DNA of 59,261 nt from CAZDWZ01 sp964509425 (GCA_964509425.1 CAZDWZ010000021.1:1-59261); one strand, 5' to 3'. Shown: positions 23,386 through 32,591, counted from the stretch's first letter. Notes: generated from the sequence alone by a model not told the origin. Translations and numbers: made by a program.

Positions 23386-24421
23386 TCGCCATCGGCCATA
23401 GTGCATCGGCAGTCTCGTCGAATTCGATCTCTCCGGACGAGGTCTGAAACTTCTTCTCTTTGATGAAATAGTCTCGAATCGCTTTGGCATCGTCCCCGGC
23501 CGCCTGTTGGGCTTTCGCGTAGAGGAGATACGCGTCGTATTCTGACACCGTGGACGGAGGGAGATACTCGCCGGGATATTCTTTGTGATATCGCGCGAGG
23601 AGATCCTTGTAGTCCGCAGACTGCCGGTCCATCTTCGCGTCAATCGAAAGGATGCCGTCAAAAAGCGGTCGATCACCGGAGATGAGTTCTACCTGACTGC
23701 AGCCGGCCCAGAGGAGAACCTCGCCCGGGAGTCTGAATTCCTTCGCTCGTCTCACAGCTTGCCCGAGGACAGGTCCGAGCGCGACCACGAACAGAATGTC
23801 GGGCTTCATCGCACGAATGCGCAGCATCTGCGCACGAAAGTCCGTTTCTGTTTTCAGAAAATGCTCTCGTATGAATTTGTTCTTCGGCAGGTTGGCTCGC
23901 TCTTCAAGGTCCTTCGCAACCGCCAGTCCGAAATCGTCTTCAACAGCAAACACCGCCAAACGCGAAAAATTCCGTTCCTTGAAATACCTCATCAGTTCGT
24001 TATTTGAGCTCACGGCCGTGTGGTAGTTCCGCACGGAAAATTTCGTGTCCTTCAAGAGATCGGGATGAGTGGCATTTGCAAAGAGAAGAATTCCCTCCCG
24101 CTCCGTTATGGGACGCACGGCAAATGTCACGCCGGAAAGGGCCGAAAAAACAGTCTTCACTTTTTGCAAATCGATGAGCCGCCGCACAGCGGAGACCGCG
24201 ATTCGGGAATCCGAAACCGTATCCTCGATGCTGAGCTTGAGGGCAACTGGCGGCTTCATCTCGGCAAGACGCTGCACGGCGAGCTTCGCTCCGCGAACAC
24301 GTTGTTGACCAATTTCTGCTGCTGGGCCGGTAAGCGGATACAAGGCACCAACCGAAGTCTCATCGGCGAGAGCGGAGACCGCGGAAACAAACATCGCGAT
24401 CAGAATCAGGATAGTCTTCAT
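23354..24421 (-). CDS. ABC-type amino-acid-like substrate-binding protein
   Basis: A 355-residue periplasmic protein with signal peptide MKTILILIAMFVSAVSALA. The body has the Leu/Ile/Val-type binding fold (Peripla_BP_6): VGALYPLTGPAAEIGQQRVR, then GVTFAVRPITEREGI, AVFAVEDDFGLAVAKDL and PDILFVVALGPVLGQAVRRA. Its ATG overlaps the folK stop codon (ATGA), so it is coupled to folK. No permease or ATPase is nearby; the ligand is unknown and it may act as a sensor or orphan binder. The tail overlaps folP. Confidence 0.82.
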   Translation of the reverse strand: MKTILILIAMFVSAVSALADETSVGALYPLTGPAAEIGQQRVRGAKLAVQRLAEMKPPVALKLSIEDTVSDSRIAVSAVRRLIDLQKVKTVFSALSGVTFAVRPITEREGILLFANATHPDLLKDTKFSVRNYHTAVSSNNELMRYFKERNFSRLAVFAVEDDFGLAVAKDLEERANLPKNKFIREHFLKTETDFRAQMLRIRAMKPDILFVVALGPVLGQAVRRAKEFRLPGEVLLWAGCSQVELISGDRPLFDGILSIDAKMDRQSADYKDLLARYHKEYPGEYLPPSTVSEYDAYLLYAKAQQAAGDDAKAIRDYFIKEKKFQTSSGEIEFDETADALWPMAITRIGPEGCS

Positions 24422-24909
24422 TTCGACGGGTTTCCTTCGCGAACGGCATTTAACATTTCAGAAACGGATGTTTTCTGCACGGGATGACGCCAATCAGCGG
24501 CAATTTCCGAAAACGGCACAAGGACAAAATCCCTCCGGTGCAGCTCCGGGTGAGGAACCGTCAACGTACCGGTCGAAATTACCAGATCCTGAATGGCGAG
24601 GATATCAAGGTCGAGCATTCGCGACATCCATCGCTCCGTCTCAAGATTTCGATCCCGTCCGAGAATTTTTTCAATTTTGAGCAGAGTGTCGAGAAGCTCC
24701 GCGGGCGAGAGCGACGTCTCGACCGTGATGACGGCATTTAGATACGCCGGAACGTCTCCGGAGTTTTTTCCCGGGAGCACCAACGGCGCTGTGTCGTGAG
24801 TCCGAGAGACCGCCGTTACGGTTGTGACCTCTCCGATGAGCCGGATGGCACGTCGAAAGTTCTCGTACCGGTCTCCAAGATTACTGCCGAGAGCGATATG
24901 AGCCTGCAT
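24418..24909 (-). CDS. folK: HPPK, 2-amino-4-hydroxy-6-hydroxymethyldihydropteridine pyrophosphokinase
   Basis: A 163-residue protein starting at ATG 24907-24909 with GGAG 8 nt upstream; the longer frame upstream lacks homology. It shows the family pattern ALGSNLGDRYENFRRAI near the N-terminus, YLNAVITVETSLSP, and the metal/ATP signature RWMSRMLDLDILAI with PHPELHRRDFVLVP. It makes the pyrophosphorylated pterin used by FolP. It is translationally coupled to the downstream binding-protein gene. Confidence 0.93.
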   Translation of the reverse strand: MQAHIALGSNLGDRYENFRRAIRLIGEVTTVTAVSRTHDTAPLVLPGKNSGDVPAYLNAVITVETSLSPAELLDTLLKIEKILGRDRNLETERWMSRMLDLDILAIQDLVISTGTLTVPHPELHRRDFVLVPFSEIAADWRHPVQKTSVSEMLNAVREGNPSK

Positions 24910-25026
24910 GAGGGAGCTCCGTTCAGGAAATAGCCAATCAAAGTGCCGGACAAACTCAATTCCGTCTGGAAGTTTAGTTTGCGGACGCGGCATTAAGGGC
25001 CATAACATTGCGAGGCAGCAATTACT

Positions 25027-25590
25027 ATGTTCTTGGATTTACTCATCCTCTTCATTACCGGACTCGTCGTCCTGGCAGAGTGGCTCGAAGGCGACACCCC
25101 CTGGTTCATGGGGATGATTTTTACCTGCCTCCTGACGGCCATCTATCTGCGGGAGCGGCAGCATCGAATCCGTGAAGATTTCTTGAATCAGCTCAAGCTT
25201 TCAAGAAAGGAGCTTCGTGCCGGTGGAACGGTACTCATCGACGGACGATGCCTTCGATACGACACCGAACTCACGACCTATTCTGCAACGGTCGGAGGAC
25301 TTCTCACGGTCGTTGAGATCCCTTCCGCATTCCAGTTTCCCGATGACGGCCGGTCAGTCGGAACTCACCTTTTCTCTCTGCTCTCGATTATCAGCGGCTG
25401 GTGGGCACCCGCGGGACCAATTCACACATTGGTCGTCCTCCACCAAAACGTGAGCGGTGGAAAAAAACAGCGTGTGTGCGAGCTCGTCGACAACGCCCAT
25501 CTCCAGAAAACGCTCCTGTCCGAGATCAAGACATTTCCCCCTAAGAACTCACAATCACTTCACAATATCTCCACATCGGTACGGTTGTAA
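25027..25590 (+). CDS. Small membrane protein of unknown function
   Basis: A 187-residue protein. Two hydrophobic N-terminal segments (LDLLILFITGLVVLAEWL and FMGMIFTCLLTAIYL) are followed by a cytoplasmic helical stretch and a domain with beta-rich segments (RAGGTVLIDGRCLRYDTELT, GGLLTVVEIPSAFQF). The gene lies divergent to folK and upstream of dxs. No family is recognised. Confidence 0.55.
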   Translation: MFLDLLILFITGLVVLAEWLEGDTPWFMGMIFTCLLTAIYLRERQHRIREDFLNQLKLSRKELRAGGTVLIDGRCLRYDTELTTYSATVGGLLTVVEIPSAFQFPDDGRSVGTHLFSLLSIISGWWAPAGPIHTLVVLHQNVSGGKKQRVCELVDNAHLQKTLLSEIKTFPPKNSQSLHNISTSVRL

Positions 25591-25696
25591 TATCCTTCGG
25601 GCAACGATACTATCCCGACGTTTTCAGTCCCCTTGCCGCTTTCGGCAAATGCGCTCGGTTAATTAGATTATTTCCGGAACGGAGCACTAAAAAAAC

Positions 25697-27751
25697 ATGC
25701 AACAATCGCCGACACGAGATGGTTCCGAGCGCGAGAGTGCAGATTCTCTTGAGAATAAAACGCCTGCCGAAAGCAGTGATTTTATCGAAGATTCTTCGGA
25801 GACTCCCCTCCTCGACCAGATATCTTCCCCCGCAGACGTGAGAACGCTCTCGCCTGAGGGTCTCGAACAACTCTGCAAGGAATTGCGGACCGAGCTGATT
25901 TCGACGGTGAGCCAAATCGGTGGGCATTTTGCCTCTAGCTTGGGAGCGGTCGAGCTCACGGTGGCGATGCACGCGAGCTTCGACACGCCGCGCGACCGGC
26001 TCGTATGGGATACCGGGCATCAGGCATACATTCACAAGATCCTCACGGGACGGAGGGGCGATCTCCCTGGGATTCGGAAGTTTGGCGGCATCTCGGGATT
26101 TCCGCGGCGTCCGGAGAATGAATACGACACGTTCGGCGTCGGTCACGCCGGTACGAGCATCTCTGCAGCACTCGGAATGCTCGAAGCCAGTTCTCATGAT
26201 TACCCTGGAAAAGAAGACCGCCGAGTAGTGGCCGTCATCGGCGACGGAGCCATGACTTCCGGAATGGCGTTTGAAGCGCTCAATCACGCGGGCCACCTCC
26301 ATCGCAATCTCATCGTCATTTTGAATGACAATGAAATGTCTATCGCGCCGAACGTCGGCGCTCTCAGCTGGGCATTCTCTCGAGCGGTGACAAACCGTTT
26401 TTCCACCAGCGCCAGAAAACATTTCAAGAGCCTCGTCGAGAAGGGGGTCATTCCACGCACGTTCTATCGAATTTTGGATCGCGCCGAGGAAGCGACTCAG
26501 GGATTTTTCTCCACGCCCGCGATGCTGTTCGAGTCCTTTGGCTTCCGGTACTTCGGTCCGATCGACGGCCACAACGTGGGACAACTCCTTCACGCGCTGA
26601 AGACCGCGAAGAACCAGGACGGACCGGTTCTCATTCACGCGCTCACGACGAAAGGAAAGGGATATGAGCCGGCCGAGGACGATCCGGTAAAATGGCACGG
26701 GGTCGTTCCCTTTGAGATTAAGAAAGGGGCGTTCATTAAGAGCAACACCCAGCCAAAAGGGCCGTCATACACAACGGTCTTTGGAGCAACGCTCGTTGAG
26801 CTCGCGAAGAAGGACCCGCGGGTCGTAGGCATTACGGCGGCAATGCCGGACGGCACGGGACTCACCGCGCTCCAACAGCAGATGCCCGACCGATATTTCG
26901 ACGTGGGAATCGCGGAGCAACATGCCGTGACGTTTGCCGCGGGACTCGTGTGCGAAGGAATGCGCCCATTCTGCACGATCTACTCTACGTTTATGCAGCG
27001 CGCCTATGATCAGATTGTCCACGACGTTTGCGTGCAAGAGCTTCCGGTGATCTTCGCCATGGATCGAGCCGGTCTCGTCGGCGCGGATGGAGCGACTCAT
27101 CACGGAGTTTTTGACATCGCGTTTCTCCGTTCTCTCCCGCACATGACGGTGATGGCTCCGAAGGACGAAGGTGAGCTTCGCGATATGATGTACACCGCGG
27201 TTGACCATCTCTCGGGCCCGATCGCATTCCGTTACCCTCGGGGGAACGGCATTGGCGTCGATCTTACTCGTGAGCCGCAGCGAATTCCGATCGGAAAAGG
27301 AGAGCTCCTGCGAGAAGCACCGGCTGGAGCGAAACAGACGGCAGCGCTCATCGGATTCGGAAATACCGTCCAGTTCGCCGAGGAAGCCGCGGTTATCCTC
27401 GCCGGCCTCGGAATCGAGTGCGACGTGATCAATGCCCGATTCGCGAAGCCGCTCGATGAGCGACTCTTGGAAAAAGTCCTCTCACGGCATTCGATTGCCG
27501 TGACGATTGAAGACCATGTTATCCAAGGCGGGTTCGGGAGCGCTGTCCTCGAATTTATGTCGGACCTCGGGTTGACGGCAGGCTGCCGACTCCTTCGGAT
27601 GGGAATCGACGACGTCTTCGTGGAGCACGGCACCCAGGAACAGCTCTACCGCCTCTCGGGCTTCGATGTTGAGTCAATCGTTCGGAAAGTGGAGCAGGCT
27701 TTCTACGAAGCGTCAAAGTCGGTCAGTCGAAAAGTCGCGAATCTGGGGTAA
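25697..27751 (+). CDS. dxs: 1-Deoxy-D-xylulose-5-phosphate synthase
   Basis: A 684-residue protein, somewhat longer than usual because of a Ser/Glu-rich N-terminal extension of about 45 residues. It condenses pyruvate and glyceraldehyde 3-phosphate with thiamine diphosphate, the first step of the MEP isoprenoid pathway. Signatures: WDTGHQAYIHKILTGR, the TPP motif GDGAMTSGMAFEALNHAG ending LNDNEMSI, GPIDGHN, FDVGIAEQHAVTFAAG (catalytic Glu), MDRAGLVGADG and a transketolase C-terminal domain (EDHVIQGGFGSAV). It stands alone; a hairpin follows the gene. Confidence 0.97.
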   Translation: MQQSPTRDGSERESADSLENKTPAESSDFIEDSSETPLLDQISSPADVRTLSPEGLEQLCKELRTELISTVSQIGGHFASSLGAVELTVAMHASFDTPRDRLVWDTGHQAYIHKILTGRRGDLPGIRKFGGISGFPRRPENEYDTFGVGHAGTSISAALGMLEASSHDYPGKEDRRVVAVIGDGAMTSGMAFEALNHAGHLHRNLIVILNDNEMSIAPNVGALSWAFSRAVTNRFSTSARKHFKSLVEKGVIPRTFYRILDRAEEATQGFFSTPAMLFESFGFRYFGPIDGHNVGQLLHALKTAKNQDGPVLIHALTTKGKGYEPAEDDPVKWHGVVPFEIKKGAFIKSNTQPKGPSYTTVFGATLVELAKKDPRVVGITAAMPDGTGLTALQQQMPDRYFDVGIAEQHAVTFAAGLVCEGMRPFCTIYSTFMQRAYDQIVHDVCVQELPVIFAMDRAGLVGADGATHHGVFDIAFLRSLPHMTVMAPKDEGELRDMMYTAVDHLSGPIAFRYPRGNGIGVDLTREPQRIPIGKGELLREAPAGAKQTAALIGFGNTVQFAEEAAVILAGLGIECDVINARFAKPLDERLLEKVLSRHSIAVTIEDHVIQGGFGSAVLEFMSDLGLTAGCRLLRMGIDDVFVEHGTQEQLYRLSGFDVESIVRKVEQAFYEASKSVSRKVANLG

Positions 27752-27810
27752 GCGGGACTTTTCAGACCCCGCCGCGGATCGCAGTCGAGACTCACCAGCC
27801 CCGTTCGGGT

Positions 27811-27838
27811 CACGAAAATTTGAGTGCAATTTTTCGTG
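27811..27838. terminator. Hairpin after dxs
   Basis: CACGAAAATTTG (27811-27822) and CAATTTTTCGTG (27827-27838) pair with one mismatch around AGTG. The right arm contains TTTTT. It lies 60 bp after the dxs stop and may terminate transcription. It also covers the upstream TTG start of the next gene, which favours the later ATG there. Confidence 0.45.
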
Positions 27839-27858
27839 GACTTTACCAATATGTGCGC

Positions 27859-30276
27859 ATGCACGGATTTCATCGAGAAAGAAGCTCTCTGCTATCGAGA
27901 GTGTCGGCGGTTCTCGTCCCCGCTCTCACCGCGATCGTCATCGCCGTGGGATTCGTCCCCGAGTGCTTCTCGTCACTGCCATTTCATTCCGCTGAGCTGC
28001 ACGGCCACGTTTCGATAACAAAAAAATTGGCGGAGTTTCTCCGACACGGCCGGCTGTTTTTTTTCGATCATTGGTGCTTCACCGGTTGGCCGGTCTTTAG
28101 CCATGCACCGCCGTTTCCGTATTTAGCGTCGGCCTTCTTCTCCTACCCTCTTGCATTTTTCTCTCAGGAGCCCGCGCGTCTCAGTTGTCAGCTGTTAACC
28201 GGTATCCTCCTGGCAGGACTTCCGTTCTCGATCTTTCTTGCCGCTCGAGGACTTCTGCCGCGAGGTGAAGACGGCCGTGAGCGCGGCTCGCCCTTCCTGC
28301 TCGGGGTTGCGGCATCGCTCTTCGGAACATGGTTTCTTGCGCACCCCGGGAGCAACTTCGGGCTCGGCGCAAAATCCGGTACGCAGCTCGGGCATCTCCC
28401 CGGACTCTTCTCGTGGCATCTGCTGCTCCTCTACGCCGGCCTTATTCTTCGGGTAGGATCACCTTCCACTTCCGAACGAAAGCCGATTTCTCCACTCCTC
28501 CTCAGCTTTGCCATTGCCGCGCTCCTGCTCACGGAGCCTCACTCCGCTGCCTTCGCGCTTCTATTCGGCGGCTTTCTCTTCCTCTGGCGGGGATTTTCGT
28601 TCGGAATCGTCTTCACTCATCTTCTTGGGTTAGGAATTTCCGCATTCTGGTGGCTGCCGACAGCGATCGCCGATCGCCCTCTCTCCGCAGCAATGCCTGC
28701 CGGATCGCCGGGTGATTTCTTTACGCTCCTTCTCCGGCTGTCTCCTGAAAACGCTTTTCGGGCGCTTCTCCCCCAATACGCCGGATCACTCTCGCTCGTG
28801 CCCGTCACCATGATCGCGTGCTTTGCATCCCTACTCTATCCCATGGTTCGAAGACATCGAGTGCTCCTCACGGGATTGTTCCTTACGGTGTTGAGCGTCT
28901 TTCTATTGAAGAGCGACTTTGCCGCAAAGCTCTCTCCTATCTCACTCGACCCGGTGAAATTTCTCGCGCCCGCCGTGTTGCTGTTCATCACCCTGCTCTC
29001 GGCGGTACCGGTCATGCTTGCTCGGGGCTCCGCACCCTCAGCGGTCCTACTCGCGCTCATTCTCATCGTCGTGCAGCTCCAAGAATTTCTGCTCTGGGAT
29101 TCGACGCTGACTGCAACCGGCTTAAAGAACTTCTCTTCGGAGGCAAAGATTCTCGATTTTCTTTCGGAGACCAAATCACAAACCGCCGGAGGTTCCGAGC
29201 GCCTCTACATTGAACGGCCGCTCGAAGGCAGTCGCAAAGATTATTCGTTTCCCTATCTGGTCTCGCAGCTCGGCGACGAGACAGGATTGGAATCAGCAAG
29301 CGGACTATTTCCTGAACAATCGCCGGTCGGCGAATTTATCGAGACGGCAGCAGGAGGGCTCGGGCTGAACGTCTTTCCCTCTCCAGTTCTTCGCGCTGCC
29401 GGTGAGACTTTTACTCCCGAGGAGCGGATTCAGCAGCTTCGTGACTTCGGAGTCTCGAAGATTCTGCGGGTACGCTTAGCGGAAAACGCCCCTCTCCAGA
29501 TCACGGGAATGGCGCCTCCGGCCGTGTCGGGCCCGGTAGAAATCTTCTCCATCGGCCCTGCGGCGCCGGCGATTGCCCCGCCGTCGAAGCGATTGATTGG
29601 CTATAGAGATCTCAGCGGAAGTTTACCGTTTGAAGTTCTCGAGCGTGTCTTTTATACGCACCACGATCTCTGGAAGACGTTCGAGATCATCCTCCTCCGA
29701 CAGGAAGACGTGGTTCCAGCCGACGTTGAACAAGTGCTCTTCAACAGCAAAGACGAGCAGATTTTTGAGGCCGCGAAAAAACTTCTCGTCGCCGAGAAAC
29801 GCAGCTCGCCTCTCATCACGCGTTTTATTAACTTTCCATTCGTCCCAGAGTCACTTTCCCCCGAAACTCGTCCCGCCGCGCCGAGAGAGCGGTTCCGAGA
29901 TCTCTGCCAGCGCGCGCGAGATTTCTTTCTCGACACCGGGCTCCCCAAAACTCTGCTTGAGACACCCGGCACGCGGCCGTCCAGCGACGAGAAGCTCGCC
30001 GCAGCGGCGTCGTTTGATTGGGAGAGTCAGAGGATTCACCTCTCGAACTTAAATGTCGGACGCCTCATCGGAGTGAACTATTCGTATTCGACGGGATGGG
30101 TCTCCGATGAGGGAACTATCTTCCGCGGTCTCGGAGAGCGCATGTGGTTTCTGCCGAAGTTCTCGGAAGCCGAGCTGCGATATTCGGTTTTTCGGGGAAG
30201 CATCGCACTCGCCGGTGCCGTCATCACGGCAATTTCTGTGATTCTCACATTTCTCGTCGCGAGAGGCCGGGAATAG
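27859..30276 (+). CDS. Large polytopic membrane protein (GT-C / YfhO-like)
   Basis: An 805-residue protein from ATG 27859; a TTG at 27820 inside a hairpin is the alternative. About twelve transmembrane segments cover the first 420 residues, then a large extracytoplasmic part and a last C-terminal segment (FRGSIALAGAVITAISVILT) follow. The first loop, HSAELHGHVSITKKLAEFLR with FDHWCFTGWPVFSHAPPFPY, is typical of big membrane glycosyltransferase-like proteins that act on lipid-linked sugars. Substrate unknown. Neighbours give no clue. Confidence 0.6.
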   Translation: MHGFHRERSSLLSRVSAVLVPALTAIVIAVGFVPECFSSLPFHSAELHGHVSITKKLAEFLRHGRLFFFDHWCFTGWPVFSHAPPFPYLASAFFSYPLAFFSQEPARLSCQLLTGILLAGLPFSIFLAARGLLPRGEDGRERGSPFLLGVAASLFGTWFLAHPGSNFGLGAKSGTQLGHLPGLFSWHLLLLYAGLILRVGSPSTSERKPISPLLLSFAIAALLLTEPHSAAFALLFGGFLFLWRGFSFGIVFTHLLGLGISAFWWLPTAIADRPLSAAMPAGSPGDFFTLLLRLSPENAFRALLPQYAGSLSLVPVTMIACFASLLYPMVRRHRVLLTGLFLTVLSVFLLKSDFAAKLSPISLDPVKFLAPAVLLFITLLSAVPVMLARGSAPSAVLLALILIVVQLQEFLLWDSTLTATGLKNFSSEAKILDFLSETKSQTAGGSERLYIERPLEGSRKDYSFPYLVSQLGDETGLESASGLFPEQSPVGEFIETAAGGLGLNVFPSPVLRAAGETFTPEERIQQLRDFGVSKILRVRLAENAPLQITGMAPPAVSGPVEIFSIGPAAPAIAPPSKRLIGYRDLSGSLPFEVLERVFYTHHDLWKTFEIILLRQEDVVPADVEQVLFNSKDEQIFEAAKKLLVAEKRSSPLITRFINFPFVPESLSPETRPAAPRERFRDLCQRARDFFLDTGLPKTLLETPGTRPSSDEKLAAAASFDWESQRIHLSNLNVGRLIGVNYSYSTGWVSDEGTIFRGLGERMWFLPKFSEAELRYSVFRGSIALAGAVITAISVILTFLVARGRE

Positions 30277-30309
30277 CCCGTTCCGTCTAGGGAAGGTCTG
30301 ATTAACTTT

Positions 30310-30386
30310 CTCTGGTGCTCCGGTGCTCTGTGGTTCAATTAACAAAAACTCAAAGAAATGAACCACAGACCATCGGAGCATCAGAG
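30310..30386. repeat. 28-bp inverted repeat of the CTCTG..GTGGTTCA type
   Basis: CTCTGGTGCTCCGGTGCTCT... (30310-30337) and its near complement (30359-30386) form a long stem with a 21-nt A-rich loop. The sequence is related to the CTCTGTG...TCTGTGGTTC run at the right edge of the window (59214-59241). The rest of this 250-bp gap shows no gene. Confidence 0.7.
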
Positions 30387-30530
30387 AGATATGAGATTTG
30401 ATCAGAGAATCACTTTAGTCGGAGCCCCCAAGGGGCGACCGGAAAGCACAGAGCGGTTTTCGTGAGAGAAAAAAGCTGCGAGGCCGGAGGCTTCTCAATA
30501 TTAATTCGGACAAAACTCTCGAGCACCGCT

Positions 30531-31313
30531 TTACCGTCCCAGCGAGCTCGCGGGACTTTCCGGTTTCGCGATTCGCCAAAGAAATTCGAACAGAATACTG
30601 AAATTTCGAATCACTTCTGGGTTGACGATGATGATCCCACCGATGCTTTCTTCTTTGAAGGTCGTCATCACCACTTTCTTTGAAGTCACCTTGAGGTCCA
30701 TCCCGAAGGGAAAATCTTTCGGATCCAGGTATCGAATCTCGCGCAACTCCTGCTGATTATCGGTTTTAAAGACGTCTGAATGAGGACTGATAATCCGGCT
30801 GCGGATCTTTCTCCGAATCCGTTTTTTCACCCATTCCGGATTATAATCAGCGAGCACAGAACGGAGGAGCTTCCGGTCCATGATCGAATTCACGGGCGCT
30901 TTGTCTCGAAGAAGCTCCTCATACACTCGAATCATTCCGGGCTTGCCTTCAAAACGAAACACTCCCTCAGCGCCCTCGGCCAAGGAGTGATCAACAACGA
31001 GAGTTTTAAGGGTTTCTTCGAGCTCGAGTCGGCTCCTGCGAATCTCTTGCTCTTGCCGCTCCAGGAGGCCGGTGAGCCGTCTGGGGTTGAGTGCAACGAA
31101 GCTCGTTTTATAGCCGGTGCCTCTTCGCTCGACGAGATCCTTCGAAGAAAGGGCAGCAAGTACGTTGTAGGTGTTCGTGCGAGTCGTCCCCGCAATTTTC
31201 GCGATGGATGACGCGGACTGAGGGCCGGACCTGAGCAGCAACTGATACATTCGCGCTTCCAAGGCATTCAGGCCGAAGACTCCAGGGAGCGAACTATCGA
31301 AGATATCTTTCAT
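30531..31313 (-). CDS. TrmB-family transcription regulator
   Basis: A 260-residue protein starting at ATG 31311-31313; an ATG 24 nt upstream lies inside a palindrome and is less likely. The N-terminal winged helix (GLNALEARMYQLLLRSGPQS, then TRTNTYNVLAALSSKDLVER) is TrmB-type. A short coiled coil (LERQEQEIRRSRLELEETLK) follows, then a C-terminal effector/dimer domain similar to TrmB-family regulators (EGKPGMIRVYEELLRDKAPV). TrmB proteins usually sense sugars or metabolites. The gene stands alone, so the target is probably itself or a distant operon. Confidence 0.82.
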   Translation of the reverse strand: MKDIFDSSLPGVFGLNALEARMYQLLLRSGPQSASSIAKIAGTTRTNTYNVLAALSSKDLVERRGTGYKTSFVALNPRRLTGLLERQEQEIRRSRLELEETLKTLVVDHSLAEGAEGVFRFEGKPGMIRVYEELLRDKAPVNSIMDRKLLRSVLADYNPEWVKKRIRRKIRSRIISPHSDVFKTDNQQELREIRYLDPKDFPFGMDLKVTSKKVVMTTFKEESIGGIIIVNPEVIRNFSILFEFLWRIAKPESPASSLGR

Positions 31314-31317
31314 AAAT

Positions 31318-31336
31318 TGTCCATTTATAATGGACA
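31318..31336 (-). promoter_or_regulatory. Palindromic operator at the trmB-type gene start
   Basis: TGTCCATT-TAT-AATGGACA is a perfect 8-bp inverted repeat that overlaps a minus-strand TATAAA box, with TTGACG 15 bp further upstream. Binding here by the regulator it precedes would block its own promoter. This is a likely autoregulatory site. Confidence 0.6.
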
Positions 31337-31531
31337 TATATTTTCGTCAAGAATCTAGAAAAATGCCTGAAATGGCGATAATTTCCTTTCCATTCGTAGA
31401 GACGTCCAAGTTCAGCGGACGTTTTGTTCCTTCTCTTTTTCTTTGAGAATTTTTTCTCCTCTGCCCTCCACCGGCACCAGGCTTCCGGCGGACGGCAGTG
31501 GTGTCGTGGTTATTTAAAACTCGAAACAGAG

Positions 31532-31554
31532 TCCGGGATCCTTTCGGATCCGGA
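31532..31554. repeat. Leader hairpin of the methyltransferase gene
   Basis: TCCGGGATCC (31532-31541) and GGATCCGGA (31546-31554) pair with one bulge around TTTC, 25 bp before the start codon. A second weak inverted repeat (ACGTCC/GGACGT) lies about 120 bp upstream. The arrangement resembles the leaders in the 45-52 kb array. Confidence 0.6.
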
Positions 31555-31579
31555 TTCAAAACAGGGGAGAGGGCTCGCC

Positions 31580-32518
31580 ATGAGCGGATCGGCAACGGGT
31601 CACCGCGGAGGCTCCGGATACTTCGGAGCGGACACGGTGGAGCTGTACGTGAACCACGGCGTCGACGGCCGTGAGCTGTTGGATGGGGGCATCGGGGCCT
31701 GGATCTCGGAGAACAGCCCCGGACAGATCGTCGCCGACTTCGGCATGGGCACCGGCTGGGGCCTCGAGGCGATGATCAAAGCCGGCGCACGAGAAGGCCG
31801 CGGCGTCGATCTCTCGCGGGCGATGTTTGAAAAGGCCGAGGCGCGCATCGCTGCTGCTGGGCTGAGCGCGCGCGTGAAGCTCTTCGAGGCGGACGCCGGG
31901 AACCTGCCGAGGGAGCATTTCCCGGACAACTGGTTCGGCGCTGCACTCGTCGTCAACTTCGGCTGCGCCGTGAGCTCCCCCGTCTTGCGGGCGGCCCTCG
32001 GCGAGATGCGCCGCAGCCTCAAGACGGCGCGGCTGACGCCGACCCCGGTCAGGGGGCGGGCGCTCTTCACGGCCCCGGGCTGGCTCGAAGACCCCTTCCT
32101 CATCGACGGCGACGAGGTCGAGCAGATCCGCCGCTTCGAACAGCGTCTCCCCACCGCGCGGTCGATCGACGATCTGAAAGCTCTGGTGAAGGAGGGTACG
32201 GACTTCCACCGCGCGACGCTGCTCTGGGACGACGGCCGGTCCCGCGCCCGGCTGGTCAGGAACGAAATCATCGAGCCGAACACCCAGATTTGGCGGATCA
32301 TCTCGCGGAACAACCTCGTCGCGAACTTCTCCCACACGAAGGAAGAGCAGGAGGCGGAGTTCGCGGCGGCGGGTTTCGTCCTGGAGAAGACGGAGGCCCA
32401 CGTCCTTACGGAGGAGCGCCGCATCGAGCTAAACGCCGGTCAGTTGCCGGAGAACACGTTCGGGAAGCAGTTTACGCGGAAGCCGGCGTTCTATCTCTTC
32501 CATCTGCTCGCAGCGTAG
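31580..32518 (+). CDS. Class I SAM-dependent methyltransferase, G+C-rich
   Basis: A 312-residue protein starting at ATG 31580 with GGGGAGAGGG upstream. The SAM site is visible as IVADFGMGTGWGLEAMIKAG (motif I), RGVDLSRAMFEKAE (acidic loop D), LFEADAGNLP and ALVVNFGCAVSSP. The C-terminal half (residues 170-312) is family-specific and probably sets the substrate, which cannot be read. The gene is much richer in G+C than lnt, trmB or GT neighbours and is bracketed by hairpins, which suggests separate acquisition. Confidence 0.8.
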   Translation: MSGSATGHRGGSGYFGADTVELYVNHGVDGRELLDGGIGAWISENSPGQIVADFGMGTGWGLEAMIKAGAREGRGVDLSRAMFEKAEARIAAAGLSARVKLFEADAGNLPREHFPDNWFGAALVVNFGCAVSSPVLRAALGEMRRSLKTARLTPTPVRGRALFTAPGWLEDPFLIDGDEVEQIRRFEQRLPTARSIDDLKALVKEGTDFHRATLLWDDGRSRARLVRNEIIEPNTQIWRIISRNNLVANFSHTKEEQEAEFAAAGFVLEKTEAHVLTEERRIELNAGQLPENTFGKQFTRKPAFYLFHLLAA

Positions 32519-32529
32519 CGAAGAGAAGA

Positions 32530-32588
32530 GTTCAGGTTGGCGTGGATTCTCGATCCACGAGGGGTTTCGACACCACGTCCTCCTGAAC
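32530..32588. repeat. Nested hairpin after the methyltransferase gene
   Basis: GTTCAGG (32530-32536) pairs with CCTGAAC (32582-32588), and inside CGTGGAT pairs with ATCCACG (32541-32559). It begins 11 bp after the stop codon and ends just before the convergent GT gene. It could terminate transcription from both sides. Confidence 0.6.
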
Positions 32589-32591
32589 GGC

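Noticed and set aside
25610..26698. 362-residue minus-strand ORF opposite dxs
   Set aside because: The dxs reading frame is unmistakable by its thiamine and transketolase motifs; the antisense frame is a shadow.
31556..32401. Long minus-strand ORFs opposite the methyltransferase gene
   Set aside because: They are shadows of a G+C-rich gene: arginine- and alanine-rich translations with no domain, while the plus strand has a clear SAM motif.
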